A DNA stretch of 64,000 bases from Microvirga soli (GCF_016734765.1 NZ_JAERQE010000010.1:62001-126000); one strand, 5' to 3'; positions 27,324 through 35,789 are shown, counted from the first letter of the stretch. The notes: a model not told the origin generated them from the sequence alone. Translations and numbers: made by a program.

Positions 27324-27665
27324 ATGAGCGACAATTCCAAGCGGCAGCACGCCCTGGATCCTGATGTCCTGGATTGTCTGACGGATGTTCTGGATCCGGA
27401 GATCGGCCTTAGCGTCGTGGATCTTGGCTTGGTCTATCAGACTCGCCGGACGCCCGAGGCCGTCGAGGTCGCGCTCACCCTCACCACCCGCGCCTGTCCC
27501 TTGGGCGAAATGATCATGGAGGAGGCGCGCGAGCGTCTGGCGCATCGGTTTCAGGACGCTCCCCGCATTGACGTTCGTCTGGTCTGGGATCCTGTCTGGA
27601 CTCCCGACTTCATCACCGCCCGCGGCCAGGAGCTTCTCGGCCGCGCACCAAGGACCATAGCCTGA
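27324..27665 (+). CDS. MIP18/DUF59 family iron-sulfur assembly-like protein
   Basis: A 113-residue protein with the DUF59 (MIP18/PaaD/SufT) pattern: LTDVLDPEIGLSVVDLGLVY, then TTRACPLGEMIMEEAR with the reactive cysteine, and VRLVWDPVWTPDFI. Family members help build or repair iron-sulfur clusters. ATG 27324 follows GAGGAGAG. Its stop overlaps the DUF2249 start. Context suggests cluster repair under nitrosative stress; not shown. Confidence 0.85.
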   Translation: MSDNSKRQHALDPDVLDCLTDVLDPEIGLSVVDLGLVYQTRRTPEAVEVALTLTTRACPLGEMIMEEARERLAHRFQDAPRIDVRLVWDPVWTPDFITARGQELLGRAPRTIA

Positions 27666-27910
27666 TGTGCAGCTGCAACGTCACTGAAACCGTCATCGAC
27701 GTCCGCCAGATCATGCCGCGGATGCGCCATCCCCTGATCTTCAACACCTTCGATCAGCTTGCCCCCGGCGAGGCCTTCCTGCTGGTCAACGACCACAATC
27801 CCCGGCCTCTGTTCTACCAGTTCAATGTCGAGCGGCCGGGCGAGTTCGGCTGGGATTACCAGGAGGAGGGTCCCGAGCTCTGGCGGGTCCGCATCAGCCG
27901 CGCCGCCTGA
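27665..27910 (+). CDS. DUF2249 domain protein
   Basis: An 81-residue protein starting MCSCNVTETVIDVRQIMPRMRH, with the DUF2249 core (RHPLIFNTFDQLAPGEAFLLVNDHNPRPL in pieces, then PGEFGWDYQEEGPELWRVRI). DUF2249 domains are found with hemerythrins and denitrification genes and are thought to be small regulators or metal-linked proteins. The N-terminal CSC pair is an extra. Coupled to the MIP18-like gene (start within its stop). Confidence 0.85.
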   Translation: MCSCNVTETVIDVRQIMPRMRHPLIFNTFDQLAPGEAFLLVNDHNPRPLFYQFNVERPGEFGWDYQEEGPELWRVRISRAA

Positions 27911-27931
27911 GGGAGCCCGGCGACTGACATA

Positions 27932-27957
27932 GGCGGGGCCGCGGCGGCTCCGCCCCC
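27932..27957 (+). terminator. Likely terminator after the DUF2249 gene
   Basis: GGCGGGGCCG and CGGCTCCGCC form a 10-bp stem (one G:T pair) with a 3-base loop, followed by CCCATCTTT. It separates the MIP18-like/DUF2249 unit from nnrU. Confidence 0.55.
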
Positions 27958-28041
27958 ATCTTTGCAAGGTGCCGTTGTCGCCAGTTGGCACCTGCACAAC
28001 CTCCCCTCCGTTGCCCGCGCATCCATCGGACGGCATTCACG

Positions 28042-28734
28042 ATGATTGAGTTCTATGGCGCATTGGCGGTTTTCGTGGCGGCCCACGTCATTCCGGCGAG
28101 CCCAGGTTTGCGCGCGCGGTTGATCGACGCGATGGGGCGATCAACCTATCTGATCGCGTACTCGATCCTGTCTCTCGTCCTTCTGGGCTGGCTGATCGTG
28201 GCCGCCCAGCGCGCTGACACCGTGTGGCTCTGGGATCCGGCCCCGTGGCAGTGGCACGTCCCGTTCATCGCCATGCCGGTCGCGGCGTTCCTGTTCGTCG
28301 CTGGCCTAATGGCAGCCAATCCCCTCTCAATTTCCCTTCGCAGCGGCGCGGAGCCTGGGCCGGTCACGGCCGTCACGCGGCACCCAGTCCTATGGGCCTT
28401 CCTGATCTGGGCGGTGGCCCACATCCCACCGAATGGTACCGTGGTCGCGCTCCTGCTGTTCAGTGCGATGGTTCTGTTCTCCCTGCTCGGGTTCGTCCTG
28501 CTCGACGTCAAGGCACGCAAGCGCCTTGGTCCGGAGCGCTGGCGGGAGCTGGCGGCCGGAACCTCCATCCTCCCCTTCGCGGCGGTCCTCTCGGGGCGAG
28601 CCCGGTGGCACGCGCTGCGCTCTCTAATCCTGCCAGCGCTGATCGCTGCCGCTGTCTATATCTGGTTCGTGCTGCAGGGTCATGCGCTTCTGTTCGGCGC
28701 GGATCCCCTCGCCGGCCTTGCGGCCATGGGATAG
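28042..28734 (+). CDS. nnrU: NnrU family membrane protein
   Basis: A 230-residue protein with six or seven membrane helices. NnrU signatures present: the N-terminal HVIPASPGLRARLIDAMG, the PFIAMPVAAFLFVAGL helix and the TRHPVLWAFLIWAVAHI motif shared with isoprenylcysteine methyltransferase-like folds. nnrU mutants in other denitrifiers fail in nitrite reduction, but its chemistry is unknown. ATG 28042. No clear box was found in the 27955-28041 gap. Confidence 0.88.
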   Translation: MIEFYGALAVFVAAHVIPASPGLRARLIDAMGRSTYLIAYSILSLVLLGWLIVAAQRADTVWLWDPAPWQWHVPFIAMPVAAFLFVAGLMAANPLSISLRSGAEPGPVTAVTRHPVLWAFLIWAVAHIPPNGTVVALLLFSAMVLFSLLGFVLLDVKARKRLGPERWRELAAGTSILPFAAVLSGRARWHALRSLILPALIAAAVYIWFVLQGHALLFGADPLAGLAAMG

Positions 28735-28781
28735 CCCTGCCAGACGGCGGGAGCGGGTCCCGGCTGGCCGCCGCGGGGACT

Positions 28782-28937
28782 TTACTGCGTGAGGAACAGG
28801 ACGGCCGCGATCACGACCGACATGGTCACCGCCGTGATCGTCCCGGTCGGGCGCAGCACCCCCATCCGGTACAGCATGACGGCGAAGATGACGATCAGCG
28901 GCGTCGCCATCACCAAACCAACCTGGGCATCGCTCAT
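28782..28937 (-). CDS. Small single-helix membrane protein divergent from norE
   Basis: A 51-residue product (MSDAQVGLVMATPLIVIFAV...) with one or two hydrophobic segments and no recognised family. ATG 28937 lies 24 bases downstream of the start site predicted from the box at 28996. Longer in-frame starts would cross that box. It is convergent with nnrU and divergent from norE. Confidence 0.55.
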   Translation of the reverse strand: MSDAQVGLVMATPLIVIFAVMLYRMGVLRPTGTITAVTMSVVIAAVLFLTQ

Positions 28938-28995
28938 GTGACGGATCTCCTGAATTCGTGTGGCCTCTCTATGGCCGAGAATGCGGGAGAGTTGT

Positions 28996-29009
28996 TTGTG
29001 CCATCGCAA
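28996..29009. promoter_or_regulatory. NnrR-like box between the small membrane gene and norE
   Basis: TTGTG-CCAT-CGCAA. Predicted start sites near 28961 (minus, 24 bases before ATG 28937) and 29044 (plus, 28 bases before the norE ATG). Confidence 0.5.
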
Positions 29010-29071
29010 CGAAGAATGCGACAGCGAGCGGTAGGAGGCGTCATCGGCCAACTTGTTATCGTGGACAAGCA

Positions 29072-29638
29072 ATGAACCTTGCGCAAGAAGATCGCTCCTG
29101 GGGCGCCCTCTCGGACCTGCCCGGACACCCGATGATGTGGGTGCTCATCCTGACCGAAGTCGTGACCTTCGGGCTGCTCTTCCTGACGTTCGCCATCGCA
29201 GGAGCCGTTCACCATGATCTCTTCGCGGCGGGCCAGGCGCAACTCGACCCAACTCTTGGTGGCATCAACACCCTTGTCCTGATCACCAGCGGCTGGCTCG
29301 CTGCCCTGGCGGTCGAGGCTCGGTCCGTCGGCCGCCGCGGTGCGGCGCGGCTCCTTCTCGGAGGGGCCATGGCGTTGGGCATCGTCTTCATCGCCATTAA
29401 AATCACCGAGTACATTACGAAAGCCCAAGCAGGCATCGGCCTGGAGACTGACACCTTCTTCACGCTCTACTTCCTGCTGACCGGCTTCCACCTCCTTCAT
29501 GTGCTGCTGGGCATCGTCATCCTCGTCGCCGTCACATTTTCGGACAGCCTGGAGAACCTGAAGACCGGCACCGCCTTCTGGCACATGGTCGATCTGGTCT
29601 GGGTCGTCATGTACCCGCTTATTTACCTGATTGGATAG
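29072..29638 (+). CDS. norE: NorE, cytochrome c oxidase subunit III-like protein
   Basis: A 188-residue membrane protein with five helices, homologous to haem-copper oxidase subunit III: LPGHPMMWVLILTEVVTFGLLF, the FTLYFLLTGFHLLHVLLGI helix and the FWHMVDLVWVVMYPLIYL C-terminus. NorE supports full NO reductase activity but is not catalytic. ATG 29072 is chosen; upstream frame extension crosses the box at 28996. norF follows after four bases. Confidence 0.92.
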   Translation: MNLAQEDRSWGALSDLPGHPMMWVLILTEVVTFGLLFLTFAIAGAVHHDLFAAGQAQLDPTLGGINTLVLITSGWLAALAVEARSVGRRGAARLLLGGAMALGIVFIAIKITEYITKAQAGIGLETDTFFTLYFLLTGFHLLHVLLGIVILVAVTFSDSLENLKTGTAFWHMVDLVWVVMYPLIYLIG

Positions 29639-29642
29639 CGCG

Positions 29643-29918
29643 ATGACACAGACCGCCGCGCGCCAGGTCACTCGCGCCTGGGGCCTCCTTGTCCTGCTCA
29701 CCCTTCTCAGCCTCGGCGCAGGCGGTTCCGGCTGGACTGGACTGGCGGCAAACGCGCTGATCCTGACTGCCGCCTTCGCCAAGGGGCGCTGGATGCTGAT
29801 GGACTTCCTCAAGCTCCGTCGCGTGCCGGCCGGTTGGCAGACCCTGTTTCTCTGCTGGCTTGGGCTGGTCACTGTCATCCCGTGGGCCGCCACCGCTCTG
29901 TCCTTGCTGCGCGGATAA
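29643..29918 (+). CDS. norF: NorF, small membrane protein of the nor cluster
   Basis: A 91-residue protein with three membrane helices; the motif AFAKGRWMLMDFLKLRRVPAGW between helices two and three is the DUF/COX4-like pattern of NorF and cytochrome oxidase subunit IV. ATG 29643 four bases after norE. Confidence 0.85.
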   Translation: MTQTAARQVTRAWGLLVLLTLLSLGAGGSGWTGLAANALILTAAFAKGRWMLMDFLKLRRVPAGWQTLFLCWLGLVTVIPWAATALSLLRG

Positions 29919-29938
29919 ACGACCTTTCGTTACGGGGC

Positions 29939-29952
29939 TTGCTCCAGAGCAA
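29939..29952. promoter_or_regulatory. NnrR-like box for norCBQD
   Basis: TTGCT-CCAG-AGCAA, a perfect inverted repeat 21 bases after the norF stop. Predicted start site near 29987, leaving a 155-base leader before norC; 29919-30141 holds no gene. Confidence 0.65.
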
Positions 29953-30141
29953 AGAGCGGCGCTGCTGCTCCTGTCATCAGGGACGGGAGCGCACCATCCG
30001 GTGCCTGATGCAACCCAAGGCCCATCGGCATGTCCAGCACCGATCACTCGGCCATCCGTTCGCGGAGTCCGCCACCATTGGCATGCGCCTGCGGCGTGAG
30101 CCGCACCTGTTCTCCACTGCCACAACAGAAAGGATCGTGTG

Positions 30142-30594
30142 ATGGCTGAAGTCCTCACCAAATCGGCGGCGAGAAACGTGTTCTACGGGGGCTCGTTCTT
30201 CTTCTTCGCCATCTTCGTGGGCCTGACCGCCCACAGTCACTATTACATGAACACCACGTCGACCGATGTGTCGACGCTGAATGCCTCCGTCGCCCGCGGC
30301 AAGCACGTGTGGGAGAAGCACTCCTGCATTAACTGCCACTCCATCCTCGGCGAGGGAGCCTACTTCGCCCCCGAGCTCGGCAACGTCTGGGTTCGCTATG
30401 GCGGCAAGGACGATCCGGCCGGCGCCCGCGAGACGCTCAAGGCCTGGATGGCCGCACAGCCGACCGGCATCGAAGGACGGCGGCAGATGCCGCAGTTCAA
30501 CCTGACCGACCAGGAACTCAACGACCTCGCTGATTTCTTGGAATGGACCAGCCGCATCAAGACCCAGAACTGGCCGCCGAACAACGCCGGCTAA
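30142..30594 (+). CDS. norC: NorC, cytochrome c subunit of nitric oxide reductase
   Basis: NorC passes electrons to NorB. The 150-residue product has one N-terminal membrane anchor (FYGGSFFFFAIFVGLTA), haem motif CINCH at residues 62-66, the GEGAYFAPELGNVW loop and axial methionine in RRQMPQF. ATG 30142 follows AAAGGA. norB begins 14 bases after the stop. Confidence 0.97.
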   Translation: MAEVLTKSAARNVFYGGSFFFFAIFVGLTAHSHYYMNTTSTDVSTLNASVARGKHVWEKHSCINCHSILGEGAYFAPELGNVWVRYGGKDDPAGARETLKAWMAAQPTGIEGRRQMPQFNLTDQELNDLADFLEWTSRIKTQNWPPNNAG

Positions 30595-30608
30595 GGGGGA
30601 CCGATATC

Positions 30609-31955
30609 ATGAAATACCAAACGCAAAAGGTGGCCCTGCTCTACTTCTATGGAGCCCTGGCCCTGTTCATCGCCCAGGTCCTGTTCGGCGTTCTCGCCGG
30701 CACGATCTATGTCCTGCCCAATACGCTCTCCGAACTGCTGCCGTTCAACGTCGTCAGGATGATCCACACCAACGCGCTGATTGTGTGGCTGCTGATCGGC
30801 TTCATGGGAGCAACCTACTACCTGGTTCCGGAAGAAACCGAGACCGAGCTCTTCAGCCCGCTTCTCGCGAAGATCCAATTCTGGATGTTTTTCGGCGCGG
30901 CCGGCGTCGCGGTGGTGGGATACCTGTTCAAGATCCACGAAGGTCGCGAATTCCTCGAACAGCCTTTCATCATCAAGGTCGGCATTGTCGTCGTCTGCCT
31001 GATGTTCCTGTTCAACATCACCATGACGGCTCTTAAAGGGCGCAAGACCGTCGTCACCAATATCCTGCTCTTCGGGTTGTGGGGCGTGGCGATCTTCTTC
31101 CTGTTCGCCTTTTACAACCCGATCAACCTTGCGGTCGACAAGATGTACTGGTGGTACATCGTGCATCTCTGGGTCGAGGGCGTGTGGGAGCTGATCATGG
31201 CCTCCGTGCTCGCCTTCCTGATGATCAAGCTCAACGGCATCGACCGCGAGGTGGTGGAGAAGTGGCTTTATGTCATCGTTGGCATGGCCCTGTTCTCCGG
31301 CATTCTCGGCACGGGCCACCACTTCTACTGGATCGGCGCGCCCGGCTACTGGCAGTGGATCGGCTCGCTGTTCTCCACCCTTGAAGTCGCGCCCTTCTTC
31401 ACCATGGTCGTGTTCACCTTCCAGATGACCTGGAAGGCCGGCCGCAAGCACCCGAACCGCGCGGCCCTGCTGTGGTCGATCGGCTGCTCGGTGATGGCGT
31501 TCTTTGGCGCTGGTGTCTGGGGTTTCCTGCACACCCTGTCCTCGGTGAACTACTACACCCATGGCACGCAGGTGACCGCTGCTCACGGGCACCTCGCCTT
31601 CTTCGGCGCCTATGTGATGCTCAACCTCGCCGTCATGGCCTACGCCATGCCGCAGATCCTCGGTCGCGCTCCGTACAACCAGATGCTCAGCATCGTCAGC
31701 TTCTGGATCATGTGCACGGCCATGTCGGTGATGACCTTCGCGCTCACCTTCGCGGGCGTCATCCAGGTCCACCTGCAACGCGTGCTCGGGCAGTCGTACA
31801 TGGACGTCCAGGACCAGCTCGCCCTGTTCTACTGGATTCGCCTCGGCTCGGGCGTGTTCGTGCTGATCTCGGCGCTGATGTTCGTCTACGCGGTGTTCGT
31901 CCCCGGACGCGAGAAGTCCCCGCGGCTGGTGCAGGGCCTGCAGCCCGCCGAATGA
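30609..31955 (+). CDS. norB: NorB, catalytic subunit of nitric oxide reductase
   Basis: NorB reduces two NO to N2O at a haem b3 / non-haem iron site in the inner membrane. The 448-residue product has twelve helices. Histidines are in RMIHTNALIVW (haem b), HLWVEGVWE (FeB histidine and conserved glutamate), TGHHFYWIG (FeB pair) and TAAHGHLAFFGAY (haem ligands). The HLWVEG glutamate and no quinol-binding extension mark a cytochrome c-dependent cNor. norQ follows after 64 bases. Confidence 0.98.
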   Translation: MKYQTQKVALLYFYGALALFIAQVLFGVLAGTIYVLPNTLSELLPFNVVRMIHTNALIVWLLIGFMGATYYLVPEETETELFSPLLAKIQFWMFFGAAGVAVVGYLFKIHEGREFLEQPFIIKVGIVVVCLMFLFNITMTALKGRKTVVTNILLFGLWGVAIFFLFAFYNPINLAVDKMYWWYIVHLWVEGVWELIMASVLAFLMIKLNGIDREVVEKWLYVIVGMALFSGILGTGHHFYWIGAPGYWQWIGSLFSTLEVAPFFTMVVFTFQMTWKAGRKHPNRAALLWSIGCSVMAFFGAGVWGFLHTLSSVNYYTHGTQVTAAHGHLAFFGAYVMLNLAVMAYAMPQILGRAPYNQMLSIVSFWIMCTAMSVMTFALTFAGVIQVHLQRVLGQSYMDVQDQLALFYWIRLGSGVFVLISALMFVYAVFVPGREKSPRLVQGLQPAE

Positions 31956-32019
31956 GCATAGACGGGGCGGCCCCGAACGGCCGCCCCGTCCTCCCCATTG
32001 CACCCAAAGGATTTGACCG

Positions 32020-32832
32020 ATGAAACCCCTCCTGCAAGCGGTTCCCGAACCTGTGGTCGAACTGCCCTACTACGTTCCGGCCGGAAATGAGTGCTCCCTG
32101 TTCGAGCTCGCCTGGAGCAAGCGCCTGCCGCTGCTCCTGAAGGGTCCGACCGGCTGCGGCAAGACCCGCTTCGTCGCCCACATGGCATCAAAGCTCGGGC
32201 TGCCGCTTCATACCGTCTCCTGCCATGACGATCTCACCGCCGCCGACCTTACCGGCCGCTACCTGCTCAAGGGCGGCGACACGGTGTGGGCGGACGGCCC
32301 CCTCACCCGCGCCGTGCGCGAGGGCGGCATCTGCTATCTCGATGAGATCGTGGAGGCGCGCAAGGACGTGACCGTGGTGCTGCACCCGCTCACCGACGAC
32401 CGCCGCATCCTGCCGCTCGACCGTACGGGCGAGGAGCTGCAGGCGCCGGACTCCTTCATGCTGGTCGTGTCCTACAACCCGGGCTACCAGACCCTGCTCA
32501 AGTCTCTGAAGCCCTCGACGCGCCAACGCTTCGTGGCCATCGAATTCGCCTTTCTGCCCTTCGACCACGAGATCGCCGTCGTCGCCTCGGAAAGCGGCCT
32601 GTCCGCGGAGCGGGTGCGTCCCCTTCTGCTGCTGGCCCGCCGCCTGCGCGCGCTCAAAGGGCAGGATTTGGAGGAAGGTGTGTCCACACGCCTGTTGGTC
32701 TACTGCGCGTCCCTCATTGCGGCGGGTGTCCCGGCGGAAGAAGCCGTGCTCGCCACCATGATCGAGCCGTTGACTGACGACCTCGACGTCAAGCAAGCCC
32801 TGACCGAGGTAGCCTGCGCTACGCTCGCCTGA
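32020..32832 (+). CDS. norQ: NorQ, MoxR-type AAA+ ATPase for NorCB maturation
   Basis: A 270-residue cytoplasmic ATPase with Walker A GPTGCGKT (residues 42-49), Walker B GGICYLDEIVEAR, sensor-1 VVSYNPGY and arginine-finger region PSTRQRFVAIEF. NorQ works with NorD to insert the non-haem iron into NorB. norD starts 14 bases on. Confidence 0.95.
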   Translation: MKPLLQAVPEPVVELPYYVPAGNECSLFELAWSKRLPLLLKGPTGCGKTRFVAHMASKLGLPLHTVSCHDDLTAADLTGRYLLKGGDTVWADGPLTRAVREGGICYLDEIVEARKDVTVVLHPLTDDRRILPLDRTGEELQAPDSFMLVVSYNPGYQTLLKSLKPSTRQRFVAIEFAFLPFDHEIAVVASESGLSAERVRPLLLLARRLRALKGQDLEEGVSTRLLVYCASLIAAGVPAEEAVLATMIEPLTDDLDVKQALTEVACATLA

Positions 32833-32846
32833 TCCGGAGACACGCC

Positions 32847-34760
32847 ATGCTCGACTTCCTGGAACTTGAGGAAACCGTCGGCCAGTTCTGGCACCGGCTT
32901 GTCGGCCGCGCGGCGACCTACCCACGCTACCCCGAGCTTGGCGTCTCCCTTGATGAGGTCCGCGGATATCTCGCCGTATTCTTCCGCGGCCTTGGCGGCG
33001 AGCCCGGGGTGCAGCTCGCGGGCACCGCCGCGCGCGCCTCGTCCCACCGCCTGAACTTTCTTCAGCGGCTCGGGGTCACCGAGGAGCGGGTGGAGCAGCC
33101 CGGACGGGACGCGGCCACCCTGTTCCTGCCGCCGCGGATCGAGCTGTTCCCATCAAGCGTGCTCAACCGCTCGCTCTACCTGTGGCTGGCGGCCTATTTT
33201 GCCCATGTGCCGACAAGCGCGATCACCGAAGCCGATCCGCTGCGCCGAGATCTTCTGGTGCTCCGGCGGGTGCAGGCGACGGTCGCCGCGGTCCTGGCGG
33301 AGTGCCCCGGGCTGACACAACAGTACAAGGAGCTCTGCACCGCCATGCGCGAGGCGCGGCCGCGGCGCCCCCTGCCGGCCGCGGAAAGCAGGATCGAGCA
33401 GATCGTGCTCTCGCTCCTTGGGGATGACGGTGCAACGCCGCCTGCCCTTTTGGACACGGTGGCCGGCGACGCGGCCCTGCCGCGCCAAGCCCCTGCCGGC
33501 TATCAGCCCTTCCTGCCTGTCCCGCTCTGGGGCGACACCTGGGCCCGCGAAGCCGGAGCAGCCAGCCGCAACAGCGACGAGCCTGCCGGTCCAAGCGACC
33601 TCGCGGCGTCTGATACACGCAAGCGCTTTGCCGCGCGGCGTGAAGCGGATCAGGCCCAGCGCAGCGACCCGTTCATCCTGAACCGCTTCGAGAAGATCCT
33701 GGCGATGGCGGAGATGGTCAATGTCAACCGGCCCTCTGACGATGATGAGGACGAGAACGCCGAAAAGGCTCTGGACGAGATGGAGGAGATCCCGCTCTCC
33801 AAGCACAAGGGCAAGCCGGCGACCAAGCTCAAGTTCGACCTCGACCTGCCGCCCGAGGCCGTAGATACGACGAGCCTGACGGCCGATCTGGCCTATCCGG
33901 AATGGGACTACACCCGCAAAGCCTATCTGCCGAACCACTGCCGCGTGTTGGCAGCCCCTGCCTCCGAACAGGGCGAGGCCTGGGAGGCGGATGACGAGGC
34001 CCGCCGGATGATCCGGCGCGTGCGCCGCCAGTTCGAGGCGCTCAGGCCAAAGCACGAGATCCTGCGGGCGCAGCCGGACGGCGAAGAGCTCGACATCGAT
34101 GCGCTGGTGCGCGCCCGCAGCGATCTGCTGTCCGGCGGCTCTGGCACGGAGCGTGTCCACCTCGCCAGCAAGCGCCAGGCTCATGATCTCGCCGTGACGC
34201 TGTTGGTCGATGTGTCGCTCTCCACCGATGCCTGGATTGACAACAGGCGCGTGCTCGACGTGGAAAAGGAGGCACTGATGGTGCTGGCGCATGGAATGGC
34301 TGCCTGTGGCGACTCGCACTCCATCCTGACCTTCACCTCGCGGCGGCGCTCCTGGGTGCGGGTGGAGACCGTGAAGGACTTCGACGAGCCCATGAGCCAG
34401 AATGTGGCACGACGCATCTCGGCGCTGAAGCCCGGCTACTACACCCGCATCGGGGCAGGTATCCGCCACGCCACGGCGAAACTCGCGGAGCGTCCAAACC
34501 GGCAGAAGCTGCTGCTGGTGCTCACCGACGGCAAGCCGAACGACATCGATTATTATGAGGGCCGCTTCGGCATCGAGGACACGCGCAAGGCCGTCATGGA
34601 GGCGCGCCGCGCCGGCGTCACCGTGTTCGGCGTGACGGTGGACCGTGAGGCGCAGTCCTATTTCCCGACTCTCTTCGGGCGTGGCGGCTATGCCATTGTC
34701 GGCCAGGTGGCGAAGCTCCCCTCCGCCCTGCCGTCGATCTACCGGCACCTGGTCCAGTAG
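32847..34760 (+). CDS. norD: NorD, von Willebrand A-domain partner of NorQ
   Basis: A 637-residue cytoplasmic protein. The N-terminal 230 residues are helical, a charged acidic linker follows (around residue 290, DDDEDENAEKALDEMEE), and the C-terminal VWA domain (about 440-637) has the MIDAS motif DVSLS and later LTDGKPND. Together with NorQ it activates NorCB. The last bases carry a tandem 13-base duplication (TGGTCCAGTAGAA) across the stop. Confidence 0.94.
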   Translation: MLDFLELEETVGQFWHRLVGRAATYPRYPELGVSLDEVRGYLAVFFRGLGGEPGVQLAGTAARASSHRLNFLQRLGVTEERVEQPGRDAATLFLPPRIELFPSSVLNRSLYLWLAAYFAHVPTSAITEADPLRRDLLVLRRVQATVAAVLAECPGLTQQYKELCTAMREARPRRPLPAAESRIEQIVLSLLGDDGATPPALLDTVAGDAALPRQAPAGYQPFLPVPLWGDTWAREAGAASRNSDEPAGPSDLAASDTRKRFAARREADQAQRSDPFILNRFEKILAMAEMVNVNRPSDDDEDENAEKALDEMEEIPLSKHKGKPATKLKFDLDLPPEAVDTTSLTADLAYPEWDYTRKAYLPNHCRVLAAPASEQGEAWEADDEARRMIRRVRRQFEALRPKHEILRAQPDGEELDIDALVRARSDLLSGGSGTERVHLASKRQAHDLAVTLLVDVSLSTDAWIDNRRVLDVEKEALMVLAHGMAACGDSHSILTFTSRRRSWVRVETVKDFDEPMSQNVARRISALKPGYYTRIGAGIRHATAKLAERPNRQKLLLVLTDGKPNDIDYYEGRFGIEDTRKAVMEARRAGVTVFGVTVDREAQSYFPTLFGRGGYAIVGQVAKLPSALPSIYRHLVQ

Positions 34761-34800
34761 AATGGTCCAGTAGAAAGCGGAAGCACCAGCGAACCTAGCC

Positions 34801-35244
34801 TCAGCCGCGATCGCCGTCTCCAGCAGCGCGGCTGGGCAGATGCAGGGCTTTCGGGCCAATGTTGAGGCCGATCTGCAGGCTGTCGGCGATGCGGTGTGCG
34901 CGGTCGATGAAGAATTGCGCAACATCAGGCTCGCAGACCTCACGAGCCGTTGCCTCGAATAGGGCAAGCCAGCGCTCAAAGTGCCCCTCCAACAGGGCCA
35001 TGCCCCTGTGGGCCACCTGCGGTTTGCCCTGATACCGCCCTGTCCGCAGGGCGATGGACGACCAGAAGTCGACCATGATCGCCAGATGCTCGCTCCAGCG
35101 GTGTGACAGGGCCTGGCGAAAAATCGGCCCTAATTCCTCATCCTGCAGAACCCGGTCGTAGAAGGTCTCGACCAAATGCCGGATCATGTCCTCTGTCACG
35201 CCCTTTGCCGGCTCGATCAGGGGAATCGCGGTAGTTGAACTCAT
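34801..35244 (-). CDS. Group III truncated haemoglobin
   Basis: A 147-residue globin: MIRHLVETFYDRVLQDEELGPIFRQAL, then WSEHLAIMVDFWSSIALRTGRYQGKPQVAHRGM (B10-E-F region in pieces), with the proximal histidine in GHFERWLALFEATAREV. This is the short two-on-two fold of group III globins, linked to NO or oxygen handling. The ATG at 35244 gives the family length; an upstream in-frame ATG would put the regulatory gap into the protein. Divergent from nsrR, and probably controlled with it. Confidence 0.85.
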   Translation of the reverse strand: MSSTTAIPLIEPAKGVTEDMIRHLVETFYDRVLQDEELGPIFRQALSHRWSEHLAIMVDFWSSIALRTGRYQGKPQVAHRGMALLEGHFERWLALFEATAREVCEPDVAQFFIDRAHRIADSLQIGLNIGPKALHLPSRAAGDGDRG

Positions 35245-35271
35245 GCCAAAAGACCCCTCACGAATTCCTCT

Positions 35272-35285
35272 TTGCTTAGACGCAA
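35272..35285. promoter_or_regulatory. NnrR-like box between haemoglobin and nsrR
   Basis: TTGCT-TAGA-CGCAA. The -41 geometry is poor here (it would put start sites at 35237 and 35320, at or inside the two starts), so it may work from further upstream or only on one promoter. Confidence 0.4.
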
Positions 35286-35286
35286 A

Positions 35287-35309
35287 AAGATGTATTTTCA
35301 ATGCATGTT
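35287..35309. promoter_or_regulatory. NsrR-type operator in front of nsrR
   Basis: AAGATGTATTT, one base, then CAATGCATGTT: an 11-1-11 inverted repeat with 8 of 11 positions symmetrical, matching the known NsrR motif (AAGATGYATTT type). It ends two bases before GAGGAG and 13 before the nsrR ATG, the position expected for autorepression. Confidence 0.6.
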
Positions 35310-35321
35310 TGAGGAGTTCTA

Positions 35322-35789
35322 ATGAGGCTGACGTCCCACACCGACTTTGCGCTGCGCCTGCTGATGAGCCTCGCGGTCGTGGAGGAGCGTCTTGTCACCA
35401 TCGAGGAGCTTGCCACGCGGCACGGGCTGTCGCGCAACCACCTGATGAAGGTGGCGCAGACCCTGGTCAGCCTCGGCTACGTGACGGGCGTGCGCGGACG
35501 GACCGGTGGCCTGAAGCTCGCCCGGCCTGCCGCCAGCATCCGCATGGGAGAGGTCGTTCGCGCCCTGGAGGACGACACCGCCTTGGTGGAGTGCCTGGGC
35601 GATGGTCCAACCACCTGCATCCTGAGCGGCGCCTGCTTGCTCACCCACACGATGGGTCGAGCGAGGGAAGCCTTCTTCGCCTCGCTCGACGAGGTGACGC
35701 TGGCTGACCTCGTTGCCCCGCGCATCCTGCTGCGCCAGCGCCTTGGGGTGAGTGAAAGAACTCAACACGGCATCGCCGCCATTGCTTGA
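35322..35789 (+). CDS. nsrR: NsrR, NO-sensing Rrf2 family repressor
   Basis: A 155-residue Rrf2 protein: winged helix at residues 1-60 (MRLTSHTDFALRLLMSLAV, GLSRNHLMKVAQTLVSLGYV) and three cysteines at 91, 99 and 105 (ECLGDGPTTCILSGACLL) that hold the [4Fe-4S] cluster whose nitrosylation releases DNA. The C-x7-C-x5-C spacing is that of NsrR rather than IscR. ATG 35322 follows GAGGAG. Confidence 0.92.
   Translation: MRLTSHTDFALRLLMSLAVVEERLVTIEELATRHGLSRNHLMKVAQTLVSLGYVTGVRGRTGGLKLARPAASIRMGEVVRALEDDTALVECLGDGPTTCILSGACLLTHTMGRAREAFFASLDEVTLADLVAPRILLRQRLGVSERTQHGIAAIA

Noticed and set aside
30591..32003. 470-codon minus-strand frame opposite norB
   Set aside because: Antisense of norB, with a His/Asp-rich product and no domain.
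33153..34979. 608-codon minus-strand frame opposite norD
   Set aside because: Antisense of norD's VWA protein; no ribosome site or family.
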